A stretch of 64,000 bases of DNA from Dichetophora obliterata (taxonomy: Eukaryota; Arthropoda; Insecta; Diptera; Sciomyzidae), in contig OY986436.1 in assembly GCA_963920525.1 (NCBI GenBank), positions 185,025,496 to 185,089,495 on the forward strand, written 5' to 3'. This document shows positions 47,774-58,044 of this stretch, piece after piece. Each line of letters begins with the position of its first letter. Positions within the stretch are counted from its first letter, which is position 1. The position numbers and the translations under genes were made by a program. The notes below the pieces were generated by a model, which made no database searches, was not told where the DNA came from, and was given only the letters and a program-made list of their open reading frames with translations.

Positions 47774-48070
47774 CCTTTAAGTGGTGACGTGGAGTCTCAC
47801 AGGCCCCTCCCGTGTCGTGATTTCTAAAAAAAAAAACACATGAAGGCTACAAAGTTCCTTAAAGGTTTATTTTTGATTATAATTTGAAAATAAATAGAAA
47901 AGACTATTGTTTAACCTTATATTCTTTTATTTTGACTTCTTTAAATTAACGGTTGTAGTTTTTTTAAAAGATTGATTAATGTTTACTGAATAATCAAACA
48001 ACGAAGTAAATGAGCCTGTAAGACCCCACGTCACTGTTAGTACAAAAAAGTTCACGTCACCACTTAAAGG
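47774..48070. mobile_element. Nested piggyBac-type MITE, 297 bp
   Basis: Perfect 18-bp TIR CCTTTAAGTGGTGACGTG at both ends, flanked by TAAA and TTAA (a TTAA duplication with one change). A second block, GACGTGGRGTCTYACAGGC, is present near each end in inverted orientation. A further GACGACGTGGGGTCT at about 48266-48280 lies just outside. Confidence 0.8.
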
Positions 48071-49142
48071 TTAACAAGCTTTTAGTTTAAACAAGAGCAG
48101 AGCATTTATCCAACTTAAGGGAATGTAGCACATAGAAATTAATCACAACAAAAGAAATAAACAAAAATAATTAATAATACTAAGATAAGAGTTACATCTT
48201 AATGAAACTTCAAACGTATGTTTTATATATCATAAAGTATGCACAAATATTTATTTTTTAACTGACGACGACGTGGGGTCTATTACTATTTGAAAAAACT
48301 ACTATTTGAAAAAAAGCACAAAAAAATCACGGTGTGCAGGATTACTGTCCTAAGAAACGTCTGAAAAAAACAAATAAACGTAGTCTTAATCAGCATCAAA
48401 TTGCCCATGGAATGACCTAAAATAAAAAAATTTGGTTGCAAAATAACAAAATGGCGGCGTTTTTTCAAAAATTGACAATTTTTCCGCAAAAAAATCTGTT
48501 GTAGTTTAAAAATTGAATGCCGATTTTTTCATCCATACGTCACTTTGAGTGTTAACATGTGTAGAATAACGTGGTTAAATTTCAGAGCGATCATAAAAAT
48601 ACTTTGTTTAAAGTCATATACGTCAACTTGAAAAACGTTAATTTGAGAAAATCGCGTTTAAAGTTAAAATACCCTAAAGAAATGTCTTTGACGCGCTTCG
48701 CTTAGTATGCTCACAAAATTTTTTTGTAAAGTTTTACTTTTATATTATTAAAATCATGTCTTTAAATGTTTATTCTAACAAATTCTATAAAAAAATATAT
48801 CTTTAGAAAATTTGTAGGTGCTGCCTTTGCTTCCCTTAAGTTTTTTACGACACTTTTTTTAATATGGTATTTAATATAAAATATTCACTCTACGCAAGTG
48901 GATGAGTGTGGCAACGACAGTAAGCCTTGGATATTTTGAAATAAAAAAATATCAAGTCAATTTTTAATTGTGCTTATTTTTACCAAAATTGAGAAAATGA
49001 GGAATTTTTAAACTTGAAAATTTTTTAATTCTGAGATATTGAAATAGTACCAAAATGAAAAAGCAAGTGCCTAAAGTGCAGTCCAATTCGAAAGTGCCGA
49101 AAAATGCACAATTGTGCTTACATTTTCATCACTGATCGACAT

Positions 49143-49335
49143 ACTTAGTCAAGCGCATTAAGATCGAGTGGCTTCTCTGGCTAAATACACGATCCGGTAC
49201 CCAGCGAAGGTCTACGCAGAAAAAGACGACCGCCTCTTCGTTGGAAGGACCAAGTAGAGGACTGCCAACTGGCGCCAGCAAGCGAGAGACAGAAATGGCT
49301 GGCACACATTCATAGATGGGGCCAAGACTGACATA
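49143..49335 (+). pseudogene. LINE C-terminal fragment, part 2 (after the hAT insertion)
   Basis: Continues the LINE from 46467. Readable in shifting frames as VKRIKIEWLLWL, then PPLRWKDQVE and DCQLAPASERQKWLAHIH, the usual C-terminal series of these LINE proteins. Frameshifted throughout. Confidence 0.75.
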
Positions 49336-49918
49336 TGGTTGTAGCGCTAACCTTTCTTAACTAAGTAAGAAAATAAGTATAGCCAGGGATCTTAAATTGC
49401 TGCTTCTTTGGTTTTGTTGTATGGGGGAGTGTCTCCGGTTGTGGAACGTGTCTTGTTGTGGAACCAACTACGTATTTTTTTACAGATAACAAATATCGTG
49501 AATTTCAGTATTTTGACAGTAACTGAGTACTATTGCTTACACCGAAGTTAATAAAAAAAACCGAAGAGCATTTAAAAAAAAAAAATGGAAAAAATTCAAC
49601 ACAATAGTTCCTTTTGAATTTTTGAGAGTGCAATAAACTGCAGTGAATTAATTTAAAAAGATGTGTTATACACAATTTATGTAGTATTTTTATTGTATTT
49701 TGTGATGAAACATAAATTTCTGGCAAAATATATTCACTATACAATTTTGCCAGTCACTTTCGAAATGGATACCGTTTCCAGTTGTAGGACACCAAATATA
49801 ACTGGTTGTGGGACACCTTGTTATTGCATTTAAGGTATGCGTTTTAAATACAAACTGTCCAATATCATCGTTTTTGTCTACATATTGTATTTATATTGTG
49901 TTTTCTTGCATTTTTAGC

Positions 49919-50090
49919 AACCTCAGAAAAGTCAGTCGAATTGGATTTTAATACGCTTGTAAAAACCACTATGGAACGTTTAGTCAATAAATAGGGCATA
50001 AGAGTGACTGCTCGGAACTATGTTATAAATACCACCTTTCATCGCTTCGTAACAAAGGTGGTGATGGGCCACGATATTTCATCGATAGAA
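49919..50090 (+). pseudogene. psq-type HTH N-terminus of a pogo/jerky-like transposase
   Basis: Encodes LVKTTMERLVNK, a TAG stop, then GIRVTARNYVINTTFHRFV, matching the pipsqueak-type helix-turn-helix that opens pogo/jerky-like transposases (pattern G-x-S-V-x-A-A-x-x-Y-x-I-x-x-T-L-x-R). One in-frame stop (49991-49993). No ATG is evident directly upstream. Confidence 0.6.
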
Positions 50091-50324
50091 ATAGTTTTTT
50101 GATGGATTTTGTTAGCGAACCATCAAACCGTGTATGTTTTTTCATCTCTTTCACAGATGTTCAACGCACGCTTGGCTTATTTTTTAATGACATACCAAAT
50201 AAATAGAACAAAATAAAATCAAAATAATTAATTTAACTTTTCATAGGTATTATTACATTTTCTTTTTAACAGATAATTTTACATCTGTTTTTATTTGTTT
50301 TATTTGTACCTTCTGCCAAAAATG

Positions 50325-50462
50325 ACTGTAGCAAAGTCAATCAAATGCAATGAGTGCAAACAGCCAGTGCATTTAAAGTGCGCTGAATGCAAACCAACTT
50401 TTTTACATGAAAACATTGCACTTCTGATTTGGATGATGAAGAAGATGATGAATAACATTACA
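50325..50462 (+). pseudogene. Cysteine-rich C-terminus with acidic tail, from the same transposase
   Basis: CNECKQPVHLKCAECKP forms a PHD-like zinc finger start; after a frameshift and a stop the next frame gives KHCTSDLDDEEDDE and a stop codon. Several jerky/pogo-like insect transposases end in such a Cys/His finger plus acidic tail. The catalytic DDE domain expected between the HTH and this part is missing. Confidence 0.5.
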
Positions 50463-51071
50463 GAAGTTCCATTTTCTGTTGTTTTTTGTGCCATTAAAAG
50501 CTACTACAATGAAAAAATTTGTTATTTTTCGTATTTTTGGTAGTTTTCTCTTAAATGGGTTCATTTTTGTAATTTTTAACTATTTATTGATACTATAAGC
50601 TCAAAAAATATCATATATTCTATAGAATTTTTTGGTTTCTTATATCATATCACATGAACGTGATGTGCGATGGAGACCGTTTGAGTATCTTTTTTTGACG
50701 TTTGACGGCGTATTAACACTTCACATTACACTTTTATGCACAAAAAACAATTTTCCTAAACTTTAAGAATCAATAACTTGCAAAAAAAAATCAAAGTGTT
50801 CACTTACTTTCTTTTATGAAAAAAAAAAAATTATGTTAGAATTTAAAAAAGCATAACGTTCAATTCGACTCTCCTCCGTAATTTCAACAAAAATATTTTA
50901 TTTCACACTCAGACTTAAAACTACTTCATTTGTTTTTGGCACATCTTGATGAAGCCATTACATAATGATATAAAAAAAAGGCACGGCGTGTCACAAAGAT
51001 TTCTGATGGAGCCTTTAGCAAGGCCGAAATTGCAATAAAATCAGCTAGTGATTTTTTCCTTTTCATATTGA

Positions 51072-51160
51072 AAAAATGTTGTTGTTGTTGTTCTAACTTA
51101 GTTCTAACTTGTTATCCTAACTTGTTCTAACTTTGACCTAAAGCTCAATAAACAATTTAA
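51072..51160. repeat. Partial relative of the foldback element arm
   Basis: GTTGTTGTTGTT followed by repeated TTCTAACTT and then GACCTAAAGCTCA, matching the outer arm end of the element at 28426-29005 (GATCTAAAGCTCA). Confidence 0.5.
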
Positions 51161-51529
51161 AACTGTCAAACTACTAGCATTTGTATTTAAAATCAAGTGT
51201 GATTTAAACTACAAACCATTTAGAATTTGTATTTAAATCATATAAAATCAACGTGATATAAAAAAACTTTTACAATAACTCATCTCAGTAGCTATAACGA
51301 AAACTTCACTTCTCTTTGATCAAGTTTGCTTTATAAAAGTGGTCGTATAATGTTTCTGGTTGACTAAATCAATATAGTTACTTCAGTAAAAATTAACTTT
51401 ACTTACTAATCTTTCCATAACTATGCCTATGTCTACATGTACTTGATCAAAAGTTATTAGCCAAAAATCGAACGTATTCCATAACCGGATACACTCCCCT
51501 ATAAATGGAATTTTTAGCTTAAAATTAAA

Positions 51530-51640
51530 GTCTTTCATACAGTTTTATGCTGATGATGGAAAATTTATGTATTCTACGGACAAGAAGAGCTTTTATATAA
51601 TATTCAATTAAACTTAAATACGATCTTAAATTGGTGTTAC
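51530..51640 (+). pseudogene. LINE reverse transcriptase fragment
   Basis: Short stretch reading FIQFYADDGKFMYSTDKKS, the YADD catalytic block of a jockey-type reverse transcriptase, followed by a decayed LNTILNW-type segment. Flanking RT blocks are absent. Confidence 0.55.
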
Positions 51641-53379
51641 TAAAAATTTACTTTTTTTACTTGGTAGCATTGAATTTTTTTAGTTACAATTTTTAGGGAT
51701 AGTTGTCGATAGTGGAACCGGTTTTGTTTTTTCATCATTATTTTTCACAATGAGAATATTTTCGAGTTCCGATATGTCATCGGATTGGTATTTGAGATGA
51801 CTATCTGTTTGTTTAAAAGAGTTGGAAAATTTCTTTATATATTTTCATATATCTGAAAGGCTTAATTTGTGTCTTTTAATGTGACACTTTATTCAATAAA
51901 ACCACATTTAAGAGAAAAACCCAAATTATGAATTGACCTTTAAAATTAATATTATTGTCAGTATTCTTCAGATTCTCTTCATTCTACGTCTTAATCCTAG
52001 TCAGAATTCCACGAACGCAATTCATCAATTCCTCATCATCACATTGCGAAATATCATCAAATTTCACGTTGTTCTTTTCCAGATAAGGGTAAAAACTGAT
52101 CTTCGGTATGTTGTATGCACGCGCAGTGGGTCCCACATTGGAAAACATGTAAAGTCCCATATTATAAATTCATGGATATTATGATATAGCATCAGCAATT
52201 TCCTTTTTCACTGCATTTGAACAGAAATTTCCTTTAAATCTCAAATATAAACGAAAAGACATCAGAATGCGTATATTCACCGTTATTATAGCACAAAAAA
52301 CAATGAAAAAAATTATCACTGCCAAAAATTATGAAAAAACTTTTGTCTGAAATTTTGTTTACTATGTTTGGCACGCATATAAATAACGCGTATTTTCTCT
52401 CCAAATTCACATGAAAGTGATGGCGCATCAAAGTTACACTGTCAATGTCAAAACATTGGTGATGCCTCTGGACAACATCGGAGAAAAGTTCAAGCCCCAA
52501 ATCAGAAGACGTCCCACTTTCGACAACTCTCCATTTCTTTTTTCAGTACATTTAGGTTAAATTTGTTAAAAAAAAAAAATAAATGCGAAGTGCAAGCAAA
52601 ATATTTTTTAATCCAGAAATTTATTTAAAAAATGTATTTGCATATTTTTAAAAATAACAAAATAGCTTAATTTCATAGGCAAACGGGGATAAATTGCCTT
52701 TATTCCCCCCCCCCCTTATGCTAACATCAATGACCTCAATACATGCCAGCAAGGGCATGATGTTATCGTGCAATACAAGGACCATTATTGAAAACAATTT
52801 TCACACTCGAAATAAACCAAAACCAAATACACGCGAAACAAGAGGCAAAGGTAAGAAAAACTGCGTTATCACTTTTTCTCCAGAACGTCAGGATTCTTTT
52901 TAAAAGGTCTTTTAAGTAACAAGAAATGTATTTGTTTGAAACAACCATGCGAATGCCAATATTTTGATCACACTTCAAATAAAAAACTTGTTTATAGCAA
53001 ATTAAAAGTATTTTTTTACTAAAATATTAACATTTTAATACGAAGTAACAATTCTTCCACATCAAAAATGTAAATTATTTTTATTAACTTATGCTTTATT
53101 TGAAAGACATTTCTTTGAAGTAAAAACTTGCCATTACTTTAAATACCAAACCAAAAAACTTTTCAAATAAAATTTTAAACGCAAAATTTCTTGTTTTTAA
53201 TTTTTTGCAAATTTCAGTTTTTTTTTTGTTTTTTAAATCAAAGAACCAAGGCATGCACCTTATACAAACAAAGTTTGGCCTTTGGCCTGAAAGGAAATGG
53301 ATAGATTATTTAGAGGAATTGATTGGAACCATACGTGAATTATTGATTAGGCGAAACAACCGTGAAAAATAATTTGAAT
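51641..53379. other. AT-rich non-coding stretch
   Basis: ORFs at 51933-52184 (+) and 52234-52500 (-) are not recognisable. A poly-C run of 11 is at about 52706-52716. Nothing else supported. Confidence 0.35.
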
Positions 53380-53640
53380 TGATTTTAACCGAGATTAGTG
53401 TTATGCCTTAGCCTCTGCAAGCATTTCCAACCCTTATTTGTATTCTTGTCCTTTAATTCCACATTTTCCACAATTAATCTGTGGATTTTTAGTTTTTCAT
53501 AATTTTTAAATGTAGGAAAGAACAAAGAAAGTGAAAGGAATCCTGCACGAACCGGATTCAAACCAGAGACCTCTAGGTTGATGGTCCAGCGCACTCTTCA
53601 CTAGACTACAAAGGCCGGATAAAAAGGTTATGTTCTTTAT
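53380..53640 (-). repeat. tRNA-derived SINE
   Basis: On the minus strand, TAGTCTAGTGAAGAG (A-box-like), GCTGGACCATCAACC (anticodon region) and GGTTTGAATCC (good B box) are spaced as in a tRNA. The anticodon-region string is shared with the SINE at 13033. A body of about 170 bp follows. Confidence 0.6.
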
Positions 53641-55996
53641 AGATTTTATTTTCAAAAAGGTTCGTTTAACATTTTCAAGGATATTGTAGGATTAAATTTT
53701 AAACATGGATTTTGGCGGGTAAATAGTAAAAACTTTGTTTTTGTTTTTATAAAAGAGATTGTCCCCTTTTTGTTGATACCCATATTGAAATGTTTAGAAG
53801 GTTTTAAGTATTTCAATAAATATGTTTTAGAAAAGACATGTCTTGGTAACTTTAAAATCTTAGAGTTAACAACAACATAACTGTTTGTCAATATCTCGCT
53901 GAAGAAGAATACATTTACTAATACGGCAAGTTATGTTAAGATACTATCGATTTATGGCAAGTCGTGAAAAAAATCCGTGAGTATTTTTTTACGTATGTTT
54001 GTTTGTTTAGTTTTTCATATTGTGCTGTATATTATATTATGTGTTTTTTCAAACTGTCGCAGTTTTATGAGAATTTTAGTTGTTAAGCAATTAAAACTGT
54101 TGTCAAAGTTAACGAGTTTGGGTTTTGATTTCCTTTTTTATTGTTAATAAAAATCATTAATCTTCAAGTTATGCAATAAATCTTGAACATAAATATCAAC
54201 ATTATTTGGCCATACATAAACACACATATTCTGAGCATAGTGCATAATATGACAAAAACAAAAATAAAACATTCTCGGAAATGCATTTAAATGTGACACA
54301 TAAATTTCCTTCGTCCACACACTGAATTAAGAAATTCAGAGAAAATTTATGTCATGATATATGTTTGAATTCTTTTCAATCATCAAACATACACACACAT
54401 ATAGTATGATGACATTTTTAGTATTCAGCAGGTAGAAAACAGTAGAAAAAAAATCGCTTGATTTGATTACCTTTTTAAAGCAACAAATTTTCCAATAGTT
54501 CTACGTTTTGTTGCCAGTGTCGGCTGCTGCTGCTTTTATTTGTCGTTTTTATTGTTTTTGTTGCTGTTGCTGCTGTATAAAACACTACACCATCAAATAA
54601 AATCGTTCACATTCACTTCAGCTACTAAGCACCACAACAGGAATAACAAACAAACAACACTTTATTAGACCGAAAACCAAAAAAAAAAAAATTTAATCCA
54701 ATGTAAATGTAAGCGACGGCTTTTCTTCAACTGATGTTGTTGATGTTGGTGGCTCTTTTAATCAAATTTAACACCACTTCATGTTGTTTATTAATATTGC
54801 TTGTTGTTTTAACTAAACTGAAGTAGCTTTACTAATAAGCATTACTTTTTCATTATATTTTTTTTAAGATTCAATCTTATTTGAGCCAATTAGCAATTTT
54901 TTTTTATTCACAAAAATTTCATTTCTTTAGTTTTATTGCAACTTTTACAACCAAAACGCGTTCGTTCTTAAGTCTTTTGTTTTTTTGATGAAAGAACTTA
55001 TATATTTACTACTTTTAATCACTTTTCGTACATATTTCGTGAAAAGTATTTTTTTAAACCAATTTTTTTTTGTTATTATTGTATTTTTTCCTCAATTTTT
55101 GTTGAATTTACTACAGCACCAAGCTCGCTGTAAGAGGCGCGCACAGCCGTCGTTGCGCGTAGAACTCGTTTTACTTGTTGAAAATTATTTTGTTGTTGTT
55201 GTTGTTATGCTAACGTACGAGTATAGGTACACAATATTTAATACGGAAAAATGCAACACAAAGCTTGATAGTAGAGGAAAATTTTTCTAATTTTTCTTCG
55301 GTTAGTCGTGCTCGAACTTTATATATTTTGGATTGCAAAAACTTTGCCAACACTTTTATAAAATTTATCTCAAGCAGCTATTAGTGGCAGCTTTTCTTCA
55401 GATATTGAATTATTTAAAAAAATTTTAGCTTCAGCTTATAAACCTTTGCATTACAGCTTTTGCTTTGTTAATCATATAATGTATAGGCACTTGGCTTATA
55501 AATTTATGCAAATTTTCACTCACTTTGAAAAAATATTACAATTATTGAAAAATTGCATGCATAACAACGCGCACGCGCAACCGTCCGCATACGAATTGCT
55601 CTCTTATAAGCCACGAAAACACACGAATAACTGAAGTTAACAATTTCTACCTGAGCCTGCCTTACCTGGCTAGTAGGCAGCACGAACAAGTGTGGTGAAA
55701 TACTTCGAGGCGCAGAAGATATTCACCATCGCTTTTAAAGACCATAAAGGGAAAACGAGAAACGGCGCATGTGGAGCCATGCTTGTGCTACATGATAGCA
55801 GCAAGCACAACACATAACCAAGAAGCAAACGAAGAGCAAGAAGCACAAAAAACAAAAATCAAAAAGATGTAAAAAAACAGGAAAAGATAAACAGAAAATA
55901 ACTTAAATAGAAAGAAGCCAGAAGCCTCGGTTGCAGATGAACATGTAAGGAGATACACTTCAATTTTAAAAAGGTGAAGAATACAGAACCCAAACA
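53641..55996. other. Non-coding stretch, triplet repeats, some GC-richer patches
   Basis: GTT/CTG-type triplet runs at 54515-54572 and 55186-55205. GC-richer patches at 55118-55165 and 55560-55605. The CTTAAG motif recurs at 54957-54985. Short ORFs show no motif. Could be host regulatory or 5' untranslated DNA. Confidence 0.35.
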
Positions 55997-56179
55997 AATA
56001 TTTATTTATTTATTTATTTCTATTTTAACTATCAACAATCGTTTAACAGTTTGAGTAATAACACATAAATTTTAAAAAACAATATGATATAAAACTAATA
56101 AAATATAAACATAATTATATTAAAGAATATTACACTTTTATAATTTCATTTTAAACAATACTTAATAAATTTTGTTTAA

Positions 56180-56713
56180 AATTTTGTCTATTCAGAGTGA
56201 GATTTATTTGGCACTTATGGAATTGAACGCTGAGCACATATTATTAATAGGATCATTACGGCCATAGTTTGTCCTATGTTACGGATTGTAAAAAATCTCT
56301 TTGCCTAAAATATCTCTCAGGCGCATATATTCTTAAAAGAGCAAGGAGTGGCGCGCAGTCTATATGTGACATAATTATATCGCGAACAAAAATAACAAGA
56401 AAAAATTTACGTCTGGAGGCTAAGGTATTAAGACCTAGAAGAGCACACCTGGATATGTACGTTGGCATAAAATTCCAATTTAATTTAAAATTATGTAACG
56501 AGTGAAACGTTTTTGTATTCTTTCCAATCGCAAAGAATCTACCTCGTAATATGGATCCCAGATCACACATCCTTATTCCAAGATAGACCTTACTAAAGAT
56601 AAAAATAACGTTCTAAAAACGTTCGGTTGGAAAAAGAAATTTTTCTATCAAATAGAATTCCCAGATCAGATGTAGACTCGACACGTGAAAGACCACTATT
56701 TGCGATTGAGTAA
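56180..56713 (-). pseudogene. LINE ORF2 C-terminal region
   Basis: Downstream of the RT ORF in broken frames: ESTSDLGILFDRKISFSNRT, MCDLGSILRG, then LLGLNTLASRRKFFLVIFVRD (the RR-containing block near LINE C-termini) and LLALLRIYAPERYFRQRDF. Ends with FKQNLLSIV and a stop near 56160. It completes the RT frame at 56714-57337. Confidence 0.7.
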
Positions 56714-57337
56714 TTAAAAAAAATTTGGTTCTTTTTTCATATAAAAAGACATAATGTTGCATTTGGCAACATTTAAATAAAGTCTATTAACTGAAAACCA
56801 TTTAATCATATTGTTTAAATTCATTTGAAGAAGTCGATGTTCGGAAGTTGAAGAAACCGAATTAAACAGTTTAACATCATCAGCATACATCAAACAGTTA
56901 GTATGCTGTAAAAAGTTTGGGAGATCGTTGATGAACAAGACAAACAATAGAGGTCCAAGGTGGCTTCCTTGGGGCACACCAGAATGGTTGGTAATAGATT
57001 TTGAGTAGCAGTTACCAATACGGACAACTTGATATCTATCAGAAAGGTAATTCCTCAGCCAGGATAACAAAGAGGAATGAAACCCCATTAGGGAAAGTTT
57101 TTTAACCATAATGGAGTGCTGAACTCTATCAAAGGCTTTGGCGAAATCAGTAAAAATGACGTAAATTTGATTGCCTTTTTCCATTTCAGTTTTAATGAAG
57201 TGAGAGAACAGTGTTAGGTTTGTAGAAGTAGATTTACCACTAACAAAACCGTGTTGGAATTCAGAGATAGAGTTTTCAATTCTAGCATAAATTTGTTTTT
57301 TGACAGTTGACTTAAATAATTTAGGGATCAAGGGCAA
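56714..57337 (-). CDS. LINE reverse transcriptase domain
   Basis: A 207-codon open stretch holding the jockey-type RT blocks in order: LPLIPKLFKSTVKKQIYARI, FQHGFVSGKSTSTNLT, FTDFAKAFDRVQHSIM, NHSGVPQGSHLGPLL and the catalytic LMYADDVKLF. It performs target-primed cDNA synthesis in intact elements. The annotated start is only where the frame opens; the protein continues upstream in another frame (57340-58043). All catalytic residues look present in this segment. Confidence 0.88.
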   Translation of the reverse strand: MPLIPKLFKSTVKKQIYARIENSISEFQHGFVSGKSTSTNLTLFSHFIKTEMEKGNQIYVIFTDFAKAFDRVQHSIMVKKLSLMGFHSSLLSWLRNYLSDRYQVVRIGNCYSKSITNHSGVPQGSHLGPLLFVLFINDLPNFLQHTNCLMYADDVKLFNSVSSTSEHRLLQMNLNNMIKWFSVNRLYLNVAKCNIMSFYMKKEPNFF

Positions 57338-57339
57338 TT

Positions 57340-58043
57340 TTGATATCGGTCGATAGTTCGCTATATTTTGCCTAGAGCCAGACTTATGGATAGGGACTAT
57401 AATGCCCTGTCTTTAAAGATAAATTAAATAAAAGCGCTAATGGATGGGCTAGCACAGCTGCTCAGTTTTTTAGAAATATTGGGGGAATATTATCAGGACC
57501 AGTTCCTATATTAATGTCTAGAGTGAGCAAATCTTGTAAGACATCATCATCAGAAAGAACTAATGAACTAATCAATAATAGGGTTGTCATTATAATAAAA
57601 AGGGCAGTTCAAGTCATCTCCGTCGTCTAATAAAAAATTCGATTGAAAATAATCAGCAAACAGATTTGTGACGTCTGAAGTGCTACTTGCAGTTTTTTCG
57701 TTAAAAAACATATTTTTAGGGAAACCCTTCGTGTTCCTTTTTTTATTTAAGAAATTCCAAAAGTTCTTCGGATTTTCTCTAATATCAGACTCCAGGTTAT
57801 TAAGGTGAGATTTGTAGAGCGATTCTTTAAGAGATGCGTATTCACTACGCGCCTGTAAATAGTTTTGACGAAAAGATATTTTTATTTTACTTTTTTTGAA
57901 CAATTTGTTCATACGGTTTTTTAATTTTGAAAGACTTTTATTGAACCACTCCGGCTTAGATCTTTTCCTTATCTCTTTAATAGGAACAAAGCAAGTAAAT
58001 GCTTGATTTAAAATTTCGATAAAATACTTAAGAAGTGGAGTTT
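57340..58043 (-). pseudogene. LINE ORF2, segment before the RT domain
   Basis: 58043-57568 is open: LLKYFIEILNQAFTCFVPIK, SKPEWFNKSLSKLKNRMNKL and NPKNFWNFLNKKR, the usual linker between endonuclease and RT in jockey elements. Downstream, DINIGTGPDNIPPIFLKN is followed by an in-frame TGA and a frameshift before VPIHKSGSRQNIANYRPIS, which leads into the RT ORF. Upstream the frame runs straight into the hexamer array, giving a meaningless Met-Val repeat. Confidence 0.8.
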
Positions 58044-58044
58044 T

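Larger units (their letters stand above)
46476..49134. mobile_element. hAT-type element, 2.66 kb, non-coding, with ATCGACAT target duplication
   Basis: Starts CAGGGATGG and ends, inverted, CAGTGATGAAAA. An 8-bp direct repeat ATCGACAT lies at both junctions (46468-46475 and 49135-49142), and the interrupted LINE reading resumes after it. AGTGCC/TTGTGC motifs cluster near both ends (46500-46555 and 49065-49120), as expected for hAT subterminal binding sites. No transposase is recognisable. Two further elements are nested inside. Confidence 0.88.
49422..51501 (+). mobile_element. pogo/jerky-like element with internal deletion
   Basis: TA flanks at 49420-49421 and 51502-51503. Left TIR TGGGGGAGTGTCTCCGGTT and inverted right TIR TAGGGGAGTGTATCCGGTT. 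Subterminal repeats of the type GGTTGTGGAAC/GGTTGTGGGACACC occur at 49437, 49453, 49777 and 49801, and inverted at the right end. Fragments of the two ends of a transposase remain (49919-50090 and 50325-50462) with the catalytic middle missing. A relative of the foldback arm (51072-51160) sits inside. Confidence 0.8.
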
